From Acinetobacter kanungonis (GTDB taxonomy: Bacteria > Pseudomonadota > Gammaproteobacteria > Pseudomonadales > Moraxellaceae), in assembly GCF_009939195.1 (NCBI RefSeq), contig NZ_JAACKC010000009.1, positions 51,720 to 115,719 on the forward strand: a stretch of 64,000 nucleotides of DNA. Reading direction: 5' to 3'. Both the position numbers and the translations under genes were made by a program. The notes beneath the pieces are model-generated. The model searched no databases. It saw nothing but the letters and a program-made list of their open reading frames with translations, and was not told the origin of the DNA. Below, in pieces: positions 1-9,434 of the stretch (its first letter is position 1; each line of letters starts with the position of its first letter).

Positions 1-598
1 TAAGATTTTTTCTTTACGTAAAAGAAAATTTTGTTGGCGTTCTGAATTCATGCATATGTTCCGTATAAGATCACTATAAAAGAACTTGTGAGAAGACTAT
101 AGCAATTTTTTCTTTAACAGAATTAAACTATTGTAGAAGATGTGCCGATAAAAACAACAAATAATCCAGTTTAATCATCAGTAAAACAAGATTGCTAAAG
201 CCTTGGGAGAGATATCTAAATTTCGATACCCATCTATAACTCGGTCAAAATAATGATTTTAAAAGGCTTTGTAAAGTTAAAGTAATGCCCAAATTGCAAG
301 CAATTATGATAACTCTCCAGTGATTTATGCAACGTCTGAACAAATAGGATGATCAGTCTTAGAACAAAGACACTTGATATAGAATTTGATAAATTACGTG
401 ATTAATCTTGAATAGCATTCTAAGGTTTCATCCAGATCGTTAAATCTAAATAAATGGTATGTGCAATGTGAGTATGAATTGTATTTTTAAGCCTCGAAGC
501 TGTGCCGTGGTGATTTGAATAAATAGAAAAAATCAAGCTTTATAACGAAAACCATAAGGACACGAGAAATGTCTGCTATGCACAAATCCTGCATTTTA

Positions 599-611
599 GA
601 TGTCATACAAT
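599..611. promoter_or_regulatory. candidate FadR/GntR-type operator (site 1)
   Basis: GATGTCATACAAT has the TGT-N3-ACA core found again at 6044-6060, 6351-6363 and 11201-11217; its core TGTCATACA is the exact reverse complement of the core TGTATGACA at the second and fourth sites. It lies about 270 bp upstream of the hydroxyacid dehydrogenase start, so its link to that gene is an inference. Confidence 0.4.
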
Positions 612-761
612 GACTGTCGCAAGAAGGCTGGGATGATGTAAAGACTAGATGCAACAGTATTTATCTGTTTGTAAATAGCCTAAGCTATTTATGCTTACTA
701 GTTTAATAATATTGCATTTGTATATAACCAAATGCGGTTTAAGAACGAAATTCTTTGTCTG

Positions 762-809
762 GCTAGATACTGCCGAAGGATTGCTCATGCCTGATCTGGT
801 GTATCTAGC
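762..809 (+). promoter_or_regulatory. inverted repeat / possible structured 5' leader of the dehydrogenase gene
   Basis: A perfect 9-bp inverted repeat, GCTAGATAC at 762-770 and GTATCTAGC at 801-809, encloses 30 nt. It sits 73 bp before the start codon at 883 and is not followed by a T tract. It could be an RNA leader structure or a protein binding site; I do not recognise a known riboswitch class. Confidence 0.35.
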
Positions 810-882
810 TTGAATTTTAAAGTAACGGTTTGAAGCAAAAGAATAAGTTTAGATAGAACTTAAACTCACAAGGAGAAAGTGA

Positions 883-1806
883 ATGATTGTCATCGCGACG
901 GATATCCCCGCTATTGAGAATATTGTATGGGATGCATTTAAAAAATATGCACCACCAGATAGTTATTGCGGCATGGATGATATCAGGGCACAGGATGCAA
1001 CTACAGCAGCGTGCTGGTTTCCGAATGTTGATAAATTATTGGATTTACCTAATTTGGAATTAGTGCATTCCATGGCAGCAGGGGTTGAGCATTTGAACAT
1101 TCAGGCACTGCATGGCAAATATAAAGTCTGCCGTATTGTCGACAGTAGCCACAAGTCAGCCATGCTGAACTATTTGCTTTGGGGGATTTTGTATTTCCAG
1201 CGCCATTTTGATCGCTATTTGAAAAACAATCAACAAGCGATTTGGCAACAACTTCCGCAGCGACCTTCATCGCAGTTCTGTGTGGGGATTATGGGGTTAG
1301 GGGAACTGGGTCATCATATTGCTTTAAAACTCAGCGATATGGGTTATCCCGTGGTGGGGTGGTCAAATTCTGCCAAGAATTTGGAAGGTATACAGACGTT
1401 TGCAGGTAAAGATGAATTTGCAGCGTTTATTCAGCATCCTCAGGTGCTCATCAATTTGCTGCCGCTCACTGCGGAAACCAAAAACATCCTTTCGGCTAAA
1501 ACGTTTGAGTTACTGCCTCAAGGTGCTGCAATCATCAATACAGGGCGGGGTGGACATTTAAATGCGGCAGATTTAATAGCAGCGCTGGATTCGGGTCATT
1601 TGAGTGGTGCAATTTTGGATGTATTTGAACAGGAACCCTTAAGTCCAGAGAATCCATTGTGGCATCATCCCAATATTGTGGTGACGCCACATATTGCTTC
1701 ACATGCCGACTTAAATGTGGTGGTGCAGCAGATTGTTCAAAACGATCAGCATGTCATGGCGGGTAAGCAATTATTGAATGAAGTGGATGTTGTACGTGGT
1801 TACTAA
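883..1806 (+). CDS. ghrA: D-2-hydroxyacid dehydrogenase, glyoxylate/hydroxypyruvate reductase A-like
   Basis: A 307-residue cytosolic NAD(P)H-dependent reductase of the D-isomer 2-hydroxyacid dehydrogenase family. The Rossmann glycine motif GIMGLGELG is at residues 135-143, and the catalytic Arg-Glu-His set is visible as R222 (NTGRGGH), E251 (EQEP) and H270 (VTPHIA). Length and motif order fit GhrA-type enzymes, which reduce glyoxylate or hydroxypyruvate. The start is backed by a good AGGAG-type ribosome site just before 883. It is transcribed alone and ends at a strong bidirectional terminator. An operator-like palindrome upstream hints at co-regulation with the aldarate genes. The exact substrate cannot be told from sequence. 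Confidence 0.85.
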   Translation: MIVIATDIPAIENIVWDAFKKYAPPDSYCGMDDIRAQDATTAACWFPNVDKLLDLPNLELVHSMAAGVEHLNIQALHGKYKVCRIVDSSHKSAMLNYLLWGILYFQRHFDRYLKNNQQAIWQQLPQRPSSQFCVGIMGLGELGHHIALKLSDMGYPVVGWSNSAKNLEGIQTFAGKDEFAAFIQHPQVLINLLPLTAETKNILSAKTFELLPQGAAIINTGRGGHLNAADLIAALDSGHLSGAILDVFEQEPLSPENPLWHHPNIVVTPHIASHADLNVVVQQIVQNDQHVMAGKQLLNEVDVVRGY

Positions 1807-1850
1807 GTTTTAGCTTTATATCGATACCGCAGGGTAAGCATGCATCCTAT

Positions 1851-1894
1851 AAAAAAACTAGACTTGGCCCATTAAGCTGAGTCTAGTTTTTTTT
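1851..1894. terminator. bidirectional rho-independent terminator
   Basis: The stem AAAAAACTAGACT / AGTCTAGTTTTTTTT has A-rich and T-rich flanks on both sides. It separates the convergent dehydrogenase gene and the DMT transporter gene. Confidence 0.85.
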
Positions 1895-1939
1895 GATTAT
1901 TATAGTGCAAGGTAATCATCGTGTGATTCAATAGATGGT

Positions 1940-2833
1940 TTAGGATTTGATGAGCTGTTTCACTTTAGCGGTGATGGTTGGATTGCAACCTAAAATGGCC
2001 ATTAAAATAATCGAAATGCCTAAAATACTGTACAGGTCTGGAATTTCGTGCCAGAAAACAAAGCCCCAAATGCCTGCAAAAATAATTGCGATGTAATTCA
2101 TGGGTCCAATTTGCCCAGCAGGTGCAAGGCTATAGGCATAGGACATAAAAAGTTGGCTAATATTGGCTAACAGCCCAGCTGTAATCAGTAGCGCCAGTTC
2201 TTTAATGGTGAATACACGCCAGTGCCAGTACATTGGAATCGATGAAATTAGTGTGCCGAAAATACAGAAATAAAACACGATCCGTTCAGGAGGTTCAGTA
2301 TTGGTTAAAGCGCGTACGGTCACAAATGCCATTGCAGAGAGGAAACAGGCGCCTAAACCAATAAATGAGATGGCATTGAATACCCCTTGATCGGGTTTCG
2401 CCACCATCAGAACCCCCATTAAGCCAACCACCGCAGCGATAATCATGCCTTTGCTAATGCGTTCTTTTAGAAAGAAATAAGCGATTAAGGGAATGAAAAT
2501 AGGAGAAGAATAACTAAATACCATCGCATTCGATAGTTTAAGATGGGCAATCGCATAAAAAAAGCCATACATGGCTGCCAGCCCGACGATACTGCGCCAA
2601 GTATGCATCCATAATTTATCGGTTTTAATAAAACTAAACCCATGCTTCAACAGCATGGGTATAAATATAAATAGTCCAACGGCATTTCTAAAGAACACCA
2701 CCGTTGGGTTATCGACCGTTTCTGAGGCAAAACGAATGCATACCCCCATAATGGAAAACAGCAAAGCCGAGGTCATGAGACAGAGCAATGCTTTCCCCAC
2801 TGCATTTGTTCTACTCAGCGTGTTTTGCAACAT
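1940..2833 (-). CDS. DMT-superfamily (EamA-type) transporter
   Basis: A 297-residue inner-membrane protein with about ten hydrophobic segments arranged as two EamA repeats, typical of drug/metabolite transporters. The N-terminal repeat starts near residue 13 and the second near residue 150. The start is preceded on the minus strand by AGGATCG at suitable spacing. It lies downstream of the galactarate dehydratase gene on the same strand, separated by 78 bp containing a strong hairpin, so read-through from that operon is possible. The substrate cannot be inferred; members export or import many small metabolites. Confidence 0.85.
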   Translation of the reverse strand: MLQNTLSRTNAVGKALLCLMTSALLFSIMGVCIRFASETVDNPTVVFFRNAVGLFIFIPMLLKHGFSFIKTDKLWMHTWRSIVGLAAMYGFFYAIAHLKLSNAMVFSYSSPIFIPLIAYFFLKERISKGMIIAAVVGLMGVLMVAKPDQGVFNAISFIGLGACFLSAMAFVTVRALTNTEPPERIVFYFCIFGTLISSIPMYWHWRVFTIKELALLITAGLLANISQLFMSYAYSLAPAGQIGPMNYIAIIFAGIWGFVFWHEIPDLYSILGISIILMAILGCNPTITAKVKQLIKS

Positions 2834-2863
2834 AAACAGATCGATCCTATTTCTGAGGTGGAT

Positions 2864-2903
2864 GGGTTAAAAGCAGGATCTCAGCAAGAGATGCTTTTAA
2901 CCC
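2864..2903. terminator. strong hairpin between galactarate dehydratase and DMT transporter genes
   Basis: GGGTTAAAAGC pairs perfectly with GCTTTTAACCC, with an inner ATCTC/GAGAT stem. There is no clear T tract on the minus strand, so it may be a weak terminator, an RNA-stabilising end or an attenuator rather than a full stop. Confidence 0.45.
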
Positions 2904-2911
2904 CATAAAGT

Positions 2912-4462
2912 TTAGGTCACAGGCGCAGGGTTGAACACCGCGAGCGAGTTGTGAATGCCCCAGTGATCTGACCAAGTTTTCTTCTCACCACTCGCCACTT
3001 GAAGAATGAGTTCAAACAGTTCCCAACCCACTTGTTCAATGCTACGTTTACCAATCGCAATATCACCCGCACTAATATCAATCAGGTCATACCAACGATT
3101 AGCAATAGTATTACGACTTGCCATTTTAATCACAGGCACAGCGGCTAAACCATACGGTGTTCCACGACCCGTGGTGAAGACTTGTACAGTAATACCTGAA
3201 GCCATTTGCTGCGTACCACAAATGAAGTCGCTTGATGGTGTTGCTGCAAAAATCAGACCTTTCTTGGTTGGTTTTTGCCCAGGCGCTAAGACTTCAACAA
3301 TGGATGAGCTGCCTGATTTCGCAATCGAGCCCATGGCTTTTTCAACAATATTGTTCAAGCCGCCTTTTTTATTCCCCGGCGTGGTGTTGGCACTACGATC
3401 TACTTTGCCTGCTGCCAAGTAGTCATCATACCATTGCATTTCACGAATCAGGTCTTTTGCAACTTGTTCATCTGCTGCACGTGGCGTGAGTAAGTGAATA
3501 CCATCGCGGACTTCAGTCACTTCAGAGAACATCACTGTGCCGCCACAACGCACAATTAGGTCAGAAGCAAATCCAACAGCAGGGTTAGAGGTTACACCCG
3601 AAAACGCATCACTACCACCACATTGCATACCGACTACCAAGTTAGATGCACAAACTTCTTCGCGTTGGCGTTGATTGAGCTTTTCTAAATGGTGTTCTGC
3701 GACTGCCAAAATATGATCGATCATGCTTTGGAAGCCATTATGACGTTCGTCTTGCAGTTGGATGATGTCTTGGTCTTCAACTGGAATGCGTTTGTTCTCA
3801 GCTGGGATATTCAGTAAACGTTCCGGTTGCATTTTTTCACAACCTAGGCTGACTACCATCACTTCACCACCGAAGTTTGGATTCAGTGCCAAGTTGTGAA
3901 TCGTACGAATAGGCACAATCGCAGCAGGGGCATCAATTGCAACACCACAGCCATATAAATGGTTTAGACCGACAATACCATCGACATTCGGGTATTTATG
4001 TAGTAATTCACGTTCTACAATTTTAACCACGTGATCCACAATCCCTTCAACGCAGTTTACGCTGGTGGTGATTGCTAATAGATTTTTGGTTCCGACTGAG
4101 CCATCTTTGTTTTTATAACCTTTAAAAGTATAACCAGTCAGTGGTTCTAAGCTCGGCGCTGGGCGGGTTGCCATGTCCAGTGAGTCTAAAGTCGGGGCCT
4201 CAGGCATACGTGTGACCGCTTCATTGACCCATGAACCTGCACTTAAATCTTTATTTGCATATCCAATAATTTCACCATAGCGAACAATTGGATCGTTTTC
4301 TTTTAATTCGGTTAATAGAACTTTGTGTCCTTGAGGGACAGCTTCGACCAAAGTAATGTCTTGTGCTTCTACATAAGTACTTGGGGCAAGACCACCATCG
4401 TTCACCACGATAGCGACGTTGTCTAGCGGATTAATTTTGATGAGTAGTGGTCTTTGTTGCAT
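2912..4462 (-). CDS. garD: galactarate dehydratase
   Basis: A 516-residue member of the UxaA/altronate-galactarate hydro-lyase family, close in length to the E. coli enzyme. The N-terminal roughly 95 residues form the SAF-like domain, followed by a linker and the long catalytic domain with conserved cysteine and glycine motifs ([32 protein letters not shown]). It dehydrates galactarate (meso) to 5-dehydro-4-deoxyglucarate, the substrate of the dehydratase encoded at 6389-7300. The start has an AAGGAAAG ribosome site 5-6 bp upstream. It lies 80 bp behind the permease gene on the same strand. No separate D-glucarate dehydratase (GudD, enolase superfamily) gene is present in the window. Confidence 0.93.
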   Translation of the reverse strand: MQQRPLLIKINPLDNVAIVVNDGGLAPSTYVEAQDITLVEAVPQGHKVLLTELKENDPIVRYGEIIGYANKDLSAGSWVNEAVTRMPEAPTLDSLDMATRPAPSLEPLTGYTFKGYKNKDGSVGTKNLLAITTSVNCVEGIVDHVVKIVERELLHKYPNVDGIVGLNHLYGCGVAIDAPAAIVPIRTIHNLALNPNFGGEVMVVSLGCEKMQPERLLNIPAENKRIPVEDQDIIQLQDERHNGFQSMIDHILAVAEHHLEKLNQRQREEVCASNLVVGMQCGGSDAFSGVTSNPAVGFASDLIVRCGGTVMFSEVTEVRDGIHLLTPRAADEQVAKDLIREMQWYDDYLAAGKVDRSANTTPGNKKGGLNNIVEKAMGSIAKSGSSSIVEVLAPGQKPTKKGLIFAATPSSDFICGTQQMASGITVQVFTTGRGTPYGLAAVPVIKMASRNTIANRWYDLIDISAGDIAIGKRSIEQVGWELFELILQVASGEKKTWSDHWGIHNSLAVFNPAPVT

Positions 4463-4472
4463 GATCTTTCCT

Positions 4473-4521
4473 TGTAAAATTTTTTACATTAGAGCCAATC
4501 ATTGGAGTGAACTGGCTCTAA
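4473..4521. promoter_or_regulatory. intergenic inverted repeats between permease and garD
   Basis: Two adjacent symmetric elements are visible: TGTAAAA-TT-TTTTACA at 4473-4488, immediately before the garD ribosome site, and a 9-bp stem TTAGAGCCA/TGGCTCTAA at 4489-4521. They may tune garD expression relative to the permease or bind a regulator. Neither has a terminator T tract on the minus strand. Confidence 0.4.
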
Positions 4522-4542
4522 ATTGTTGAATGGGGTGGGATA

Positions 4543-5907
4543 TTAGTTTGCAGAGGTTTTCAATTGGAAGCGTTCAATCTTGCCAACCATGAGTAAGTAG
4601 CAAAGTAACGCGATCACAGCATGAATACCCACAAATACCAAAGCGTTATTGAATGAGCCTGTAGAGCTAATGATGTAGCCAATTACGATTGGAATCACGA
4701 TACCTGCGGTATTACCAAAGGTATTGAATAAACCACCTGATAAACCAATCATTTCTTTTGGTGCAACGTCAGACATCACCGCCCAACCTAATGAACCAAA
4801 GCCTTTGCCAAAGAAAGCGAGAGACATAAAGAAGATAATAGCTGTATGTGACTCAACATAGTTACAAATCACGATGCTGGTTGATAAAAACAGACCCAGT
4901 ATAATTGGTAACTTACGAGCAAAAGTTACTGAATGATTCATTTTGATCAATTTATCTGAAACCAAACCACCCAAAATACCACCGATAAAACCACATAAAG
5001 CGGGTGCAACTGCTGCGAAGCCTGCCTGTAAAATGGTCATATGGCGTTCTTTCACAAGGTACACAGGGAACCAAGTTAAGAAGAAATAGGTTAAACAGTT
5101 AATACAATATTGCGCAATAAAAATACCCAATAACATACGTGAAGAAAGTAACTGTTTGATATCTGCAAAAGATGTCTTTCTCTTTTCGCTAGAATTTAGT
5201 TTATCTTCACCCATGTGTACCAAACCGCCACCTTGTTTGATGTATTCAAGTTCAGCAGGATTGATTTTTGGATGATTAACAGGGCTATAAATGACTTTTA
5301 GCCATACAAAAGACATGACAATTCCAAGACCACCCATAATCCAGAAAATGGATTGCCAGTGGACTTGTGCAACCAGCCAGCCCATAAATGGAGCGAAAAT
5401 TACGGTTGCAAAATATTGTGCAGAGTTAAAAATTGCAGCAGCAGTACCACGTTCTTTAGTTGGGAACCAAGCAGCTACAACCTGACTATTCCCTGGGAAA
5501 GCAGGACTTTCAGCTAGACCAACTAGGAAACGTAATAAAAACAGAACACTAATAATTGCGCCAGTGCTTCCGAAAATATCTGAAAAACCAATCAGAACGG
5601 TGAATAGTGACCATAAGAAAATACTGGCGAAATATACTTTTCGAGCGCCGTATTTATCAAGTAACCATCCCCCAGGGATTTGTCCAATTACGTATGCCCA
5701 TGCAAACGCGGAGAAGATATAGCCCATTACCACAGAGTCAATACCTAACTCTTGTGTCATTGGTGATGCAGCCATAGAAAGTGTTGCACGATCACCGTAA
5801 TTCAATGCGGTGATAAGAAAGATCATCGCTAAGATGAAATAGCGAGTCTTCTGGTGATTTGCCGTTACAGCAGAAACTGCGGCTTTTTGCGTCTGTAAGT
5901 TTTCCAT
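4543..5907 (-). CDS. MFS transporter, glucarate/galactarate permease-like
   Basis: A 454-residue major facilitator of the anion:cation symporter group with about twelve membrane segments. The loop 2-3 signature GGWLLDKYGARKVYF is clear. A second loop signature is partly visible around KERGTAAAIFNS. The best start is the ATG at 5907; a TTG two codons upstream is in frame but less likely. It is the first gene of a minus-strand unit with garD and probably imports galactarate and/or glucarate by proton symport, as GudP/GarP-type carriers do. Its promoter carries a 17-bp perfect palindrome at 6044-6060. The substrate is inferred from context. Confidence 0.88.
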   Translation of the reverse strand: MENLQTQKAAVSAVTANHQKTRYFILAMIFLITALNYGDRATLSMAASPMTQELGIDSVVMGYIFSAFAWAYVIGQIPGGWLLDKYGARKVYFASIFLWSLFTVLIGFSDIFGSTGAIISVLFLLRFLVGLAESPAFPGNSQVVAAWFPTKERGTAAAIFNSAQYFATVIFAPFMGWLVAQVHWQSIFWIMGGLGIVMSFVWLKVIYSPVNHPKINPAELEYIKQGGGLVHMGEDKLNSSEKRKTSFADIKQLLSSRMLLGIFIAQYCINCLTYFFLTWFPVYLVKERHMTILQAGFAAVAPALCGFIGGILGGLVSDKLIKMNHSVTFARKLPIILGLFLSTSIVICNYVESHTAIIFFMSLAFFGKGFGSLGWAVMSDVAPKEMIGLSGGLFNTFGNTAGIVIPIVIGYIISSTGSFNNALVFVGIHAVIALLCYLLMVGKIERFQLKTSAN

Positions 5908-6043
5908 ACACAAACTCTTCTATCCGTAACCTAATTTGTGCGCAATCAAATTAGAGAGACTTCATGTCTATTTAACGAAATAGGTATTCTTTCATCATGA
6001 GTAAATACACTATTTCTTCCAAAATGCTTAAAGCAAGTCTTTA

Positions 6044-6060
6044 AAGATGTATGACATCTT
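6044..6060. promoter_or_regulatory. candidate FadR/GntR-type operator (site 2)
   Basis: AAGATGTATGACATCTT is a perfect palindrome of 7-bp arms around ATG. It has the TnGT-N3-ACnA form typical of FadR-subfamily operators, and its first 15 bases are identical to the site at 11201-11217. It lies 137 bp upstream of the permease start. Confidence 0.65.
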
Positions 6061-6350
6061 ATGATTATTTTGGAATTGTTTGCAATTTGTTTTTTTGAAG
6101 TTGCTGTGTATTTTTATTAAGATATTGAAAATAAAGGAATTAAATGAATTGAGAGATATGATGTCTTTGTGTCTTAGATAGAAAGCACGTATTTTTAACG
6201 AGCTGATTGGATATTTTATTAATTTTTTTTAAAAAATAGAATCAGCAATTAGTTGAAATAAGGTGGTTTTTATTGTCTAGATCTTAACAAATCAGCAAAT
6301 TTTACTTCTTTTTCGGAAAAAATATTGGACTTTCATAAATTATGTTGTAG

Positions 6351-6363
6351 GATGTCAGACAAC
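6351..6363. promoter_or_regulatory. candidate FadR/GntR-type operator (site 3)
   Basis: GATGTCAGACAAC keeps the GATGT half-site and the TGT-N3-ACA core. It lies 25 bp upstream of the kdgD start, where a bound repressor would block initiation. Confidence 0.5.
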
Positions 6364-6388
6364 TTATAGATGACTATGGAGAGTTACA

Positions 6389-7300
6389 ATGGAAGCAGTT
6401 GAGTTAAAGAGCATTATTTCTGATGGTTTACTATCTTTCCCAGTAACAGACTTTGACAAAAATGGCGATTTTAACAAAGCAACCTATCAAAAGCGTTTAG
6501 AGTGGTTAGCACCTTACGGTGCAAGTGCATTATTCGCTGCAGGTGGTACAGGTGAGTTTTTCTCATTAACTGGCAATGAATATTCAGAAGTCATCAAAAC
6601 TGCGGTTGATACCTGTAAAGGCAGCGTGCCAATTATTGCAGGTGCGGGTGGTCCAACGCGTCAAGCGATTGCGCAAGCTCAAGAAGCAGAACGTTTGGGT
6701 GCGCAAGGTATTCTTTTAATGCCGCACTACTTAACTGAAGCAAGCCAAGAAGGTTTGATTGAACACGTAAAACAAGTGTGTAACTCAGTTGATTTTGGCG
6801 TAATTTTCTATAACCGTAGCGTATCGCTTTTAAATCTTAAATCATTACAAGAATTGACAGAAGCATGTCCAAACCTGATTGGTTTCAAAGACAGTTCTGG
6901 TCAAATTGATATGATGACAGGCATTACTCAAACTGTCGGTGACCGTTTATCTTACTTAGGTGGTTTACCAACAGCTGAAGTCTTTGCAGCACCTTATAAA
7001 GCGCTTGGTTGCCCAGTGTATTCATCTGCAGTATTTAACTTCATTCCAAAAACTGCAATGGAGTTCTACAACGCGATTCGTGCCAATGATACTGCTACAA
7101 CAGATCGTTTAATCAAAGACTTCTTCCTGCCTTTAATCCAAATTCGTGACCGTAAAGCAGGTTATGGCGTAAGTATGATTAAAGCGGGTGCGAAGATTGT
7201 AGGTTACGATGCAGGTCCTGTACGTCCACCATTAAGTGACTTAACACCAAAAGACTACGAAGATTTAGCTGCATTAATTGCAACTTTAGGTCCGCAATAA
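6389..7300 (+). CDS. kdgD: 5-dehydro-4-deoxyglucarate dehydratase
   Basis: A 303-residue class I aldolase-fold enzyme of the DHDPS/N-acetylneuraminate lyase family. It converts 5-dehydro-4-deoxyglucarate into 2,5-dioxopentanoate with loss of water and CO2. The substrate-carboxylate loop GGTGEFF is at residues 52-58, the catalytic Tyr is Y141 (IFYNRS) and the Schiff-base Lys is K167 (GFKDSSG). A GGAGAG ribosome site supports the start. It is followed after 30 bp by the semialdehyde dehydrogenase that consumes its product, so the two form an operon under the operator at 6351-6363. Confidence 0.94.
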   Translation: MEAVELKSIISDGLLSFPVTDFDKNGDFNKATYQKRLEWLAPYGASALFAAGGTGEFFSLTGNEYSEVIKTAVDTCKGSVPIIAGAGGPTRQAIAQAQEAERLGAQGILLMPHYLTEASQEGLIEHVKQVCNSVDFGVIFYNRSVSLLNLKSLQELTEACPNLIGFKDSSGQIDMMTGITQTVGDRLSYLGGLPTAEVFAAPYKALGCPVYSSAVFNFIPKTAMEFYNAIRANDTATTDRLIKDFFLPLIQIRDRKAGYGVSMIKAGAKIVGYDAGPVRPPLSDLTPKDYEDLAALIATLGPQ

Positions 7301-7330
7301 GTTTATATATTCAGGCATTGGAGTTAATTC

Positions 7331-8917
7331 ATGGCAATTAATAATGGTAAACAATTTATCAATGGTCAGCGTGTCGCAACTCATGCACCTGCAATTGAAA
7401 GTATTAACGCAACCGACTACCAACTGACAGGTTATGTCTACAGTCAAGCGACGCTAGAAGAAGTGGATGCTGCTGCAAAAGCTGCGGATGCTGCATTTGC
7501 AGTGTATAGCCAAACTTCACAAGGACAACGCGCTGAGTTTTTGGAAGAAATTGCCGTACAAATTGAAGCTTTGGGTGCAAAGCTACAAGAGGTCGCATCT
7601 TTGGAAACTGGCTTGCCTTTGGCACGTTTGCAAGGTGAAACAGGTCGTGTAACAGGTCAATTGCGTTTATTCGCTCAGTTGTTACGTCGTGGTGATTTCT
7701 ATGCTGCACGTATTGATCCAGCTTTGCCAGAACGTAAACCAATGCCTCGCGTAGACATTCGTCAATACAAAGTGGCTTTAGGTCCCGTGGCGGTGTTTGG
7801 TGCTAGTAACTTCCCGTTAGCGTTTTCTACTGCTGGCGGTGACACCGTTGCGGCATTGGCTGCGGGCTGTCCAGTCGTGTTTAAAGCACACTCAGGTCAC
7901 ATGGCGACTGCGGAACTGGTCGGTGAAGCGATTGAAAAAGCGATTGTAAACTGTGGTATGCCTGCTGGCACGTTCAACATGATTTTTGGTGGTCGTATCG
8001 GTGCAGATTTGGTGGCACATCCACTGATTCAAGCTGTTGGTTTCACAGGGTCTTTGGAAGGTGGTATGGCGCTGTATAACATTGCGCAAAACCGTCCTCA
8101 ACCGATTCCTGTGTTTGCAGAAATGTCGAGTGTGAACCCTGTAGTGGTGATGCCTCAAGCCTTGGCTGTTCGTGGTGCGCAAATTGCACAAGATACGGTT
8201 GCATCATTTAACATGGGTTGCGGTCAATTCTGTACTAAACCAGGTTTGATTTTAGGCGTGAAAAGCCCTGAGTTTGACCAGTTTGTACAAGGTTTGATTG
8301 CACATACTCAACAAGCGGTTCCGCAAGTGATGTTGAACCCAGGCACTTTAAAAAGCTACCAACAAGGTGTGGCTGAATTAAAGACTGAAGCTGGCTTTGA
8401 GCTGATTGCTCAAGGACAAGAAGCAACGCTGATTTCACAAGCATCAGCAAACTTGTTCCAAGCAGACCAAAGCGTGTTGTTGTCGGGTAATGCGAAATTA
8501 CAACACGAAGTGTTTGGTCCAATGTCGATTGTGATTGCGGTTGATGATGAAGCAACCTTGTTACAAGGTTTGGAGCAATTGGCAGGTCAATTGACGGCAA
8601 CCATTATTGGTGAAGATGCTGAATTGGCGACAGCACAGCAATTGTTGGCGTTGTTTACTCGTAAGGCGGGTCGCGTGTTGTTTAACGGCTTCCCAACAGG
8701 GGTAGAAGTCTGTGATGCCATGGTACATGGTGGTCCATTCCCAGCGACCAGTGATGCACGTGGGACATCGGTAGGTACAGGGGCGATTGAACGTTTCATG
8801 CGTCCAGTGTGTTATCAAAATACCCCGCAAGTTTTATTGCCTGATGCGCTGAAAGATGAAAATCCATTACAGATTAATCGTCTGATTAATGGTGAATTAA
8901 CCAAAGCGGCACTGTAA
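7331..8917 (+). CDS. 2-oxoglutarate-semialdehyde (2,5-dioxovalerate) dehydrogenase
   Basis: A 528-residue NAD(P)-dependent aldehyde dehydrogenase that oxidises 2,5-dioxopentanoate to 2-oxoglutarate, delivering the aldarate carbon to the TCA cycle. The visible catalytic residues are N160 (GASNFP), K185, E264 (VFAEMSSVNP) and the nucleophile C301 (GCGQFC). The longer length and the FAEMSSVNP / GCGQFCTKPG motifs fit the alpha-ketoglutaric semialdehyde dehydrogenase group rather than betaine-aldehyde types. It is the second gene of the kdgD operon and ends at a strong terminator at 8936-8970. Confidence 0.92.
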   Translation: MAINNGKQFINGQRVATHAPAIESINATDYQLTGYVYSQATLEEVDAAAKAADAAFAVYSQTSQGQRAEFLEEIAVQIEALGAKLQEVASLETGLPLARLQGETGRVTGQLRLFAQLLRRGDFYAARIDPALPERKPMPRVDIRQYKVALGPVAVFGASNFPLAFSTAGGDTVAALAAGCPVVFKAHSGHMATAELVGEAIEKAIVNCGMPAGTFNMIFGGRIGADLVAHPLIQAVGFTGSLEGGMALYNIAQNRPQPIPVFAEMSSVNPVVVMPQALAVRGAQIAQDTVASFNMGCGQFCTKPGLILGVKSPEFDQFVQGLIAHTQQAVPQVMLNPGTLKSYQQGVAELKTEAGFELIAQGQEATLISQASANLFQADQSVLLSGNAKLQHEVFGPMSIVIAVDDEATLLQGLEQLAGQLTATIIGEDAELATAQQLLALFTRKAGRVLFNGFPTGVEVCDAMVHGGPFPATSDARGTSVGTGAIERFMRPVCYQNTPQVLLPDALKDENPLQINRLINGELTKAAL

Positions 8918-8935
8918 TTGAATTGAATAAACATG

Positions 8936-8970
8936 AGCCACGCTATGATTGATCATGGCGTGGCTTTTTT
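8936..8970 (+). terminator. rho-independent terminator after the kdgD operon
   Basis: AGCCACGC pairs with GCGTGGCT, with an inner ATGAT/ATCAT stem, and is followed by TTTTTT. An upstream in-frame ATG of the next small gene lies inside this hairpin, which argues for the later start at 8984. Confidence 0.85.
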
Positions 8971-8983
8971 AGGACAATATTTT

Positions 8984-9178
8984 ATGGAAAGTTTTAATTG
9001 CAGCAATGCCAAAGCGGTATTGTCGATGATTATGGATAAGGCGCTGGCGGGTTATCCTGTCGAAATTACCCGTAAGGGGCGAGAGTCCGCAGTGATGATT
9101 AGTAAAGCCTCTTATGAAGCCTATAAAAAGGCAGAATTCGACGCGAAATTTCCCCAAGCTCGCGAGCCATCTTTGTAA
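8984..9178 (+). CDS. Phd/YefM-like antitoxin domain protein, apparently orphan
   Basis: A 64-residue protein whose core (residues about 9-45, with AKAVLSMIMDKALAGYPVEI and RKGRESAVMISKASYEAYKK) resembles the beta-alpha DNA-binding fold of Phd/YefM antitoxins. In that family the N-terminal half dimerises and binds DNA and the C-terminus neutralises a RelE/Doc-type toxin. No toxin gene follows: the next 256 bp hold no such frame and the next gene is a GntR regulator. The start at 8984 is chosen because earlier in-frame ATGs lie in the preceding terminator, and AGGA stands upstream. It may be a solitary regulator or a remnant of a lost pair. Confidence 0.6.
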   Translation: MESFNCSNAKAVLSMIMDKALAGYPVEITRKGRESAVMISKASYEAYKKAEFDAKFPQAREPSL

Positions 9179-9434
9179 TTGATTGCTGAATGGCTTGAAT
9201 AAAATAGTGACTGTGTCGCGACATTTTGCATCGGTGAGAGGGAGTGAATGTCGCCATTACATTTCATTTTTAAGTAAACAATGGTAGTTTGGATACATCC
9301 ATTTCAAGCGTGATTATTTTATAATCGTGAGTTTGATCCGTACTGAAATCCAATACACTGAATATAGGATTCTTGGTCGCGGTTATAGTAAACTAAGTCC
9401 CTAATTTTCCATCATTTGGTGAGTCTCCTTTATT

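Larger units (their letters stand above)
1..882. other. 882-bp gene-free, AT-rich leader region
   Basis: I see no intact reading frame with a convincing start on either strand; every frame is broken by frequent stops. Recognisable items are an 8-bp-stem hairpin at 672-691 (TAAATAGC/GCTATTTA), the operator-like palindrome at 599-611 and the inverted repeat at 762-809. The stretch may contain gene relics, but none could be matched to a family. Confidence 0.5.
5908..6388. promoter_or_regulatory. divergent regulatory region of the aldarate operons
   Basis: This gene-free stretch drives the permease-garD unit leftward and the kdgD unit rightward. It is very AT-rich and holds two TGT-N3-ACA palindromes, one nearer each gene set. 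Otherwise I see no gene in it. Confidence 0.7.

Noticed and set aside
7404..8830. Several minus-strand frames of 60-120 codons inside the semialdehyde dehydrogenase gene
   Set aside because: They are shadows of a well-conserved dehydrogenase gene and their translations have no domain-like pattern.
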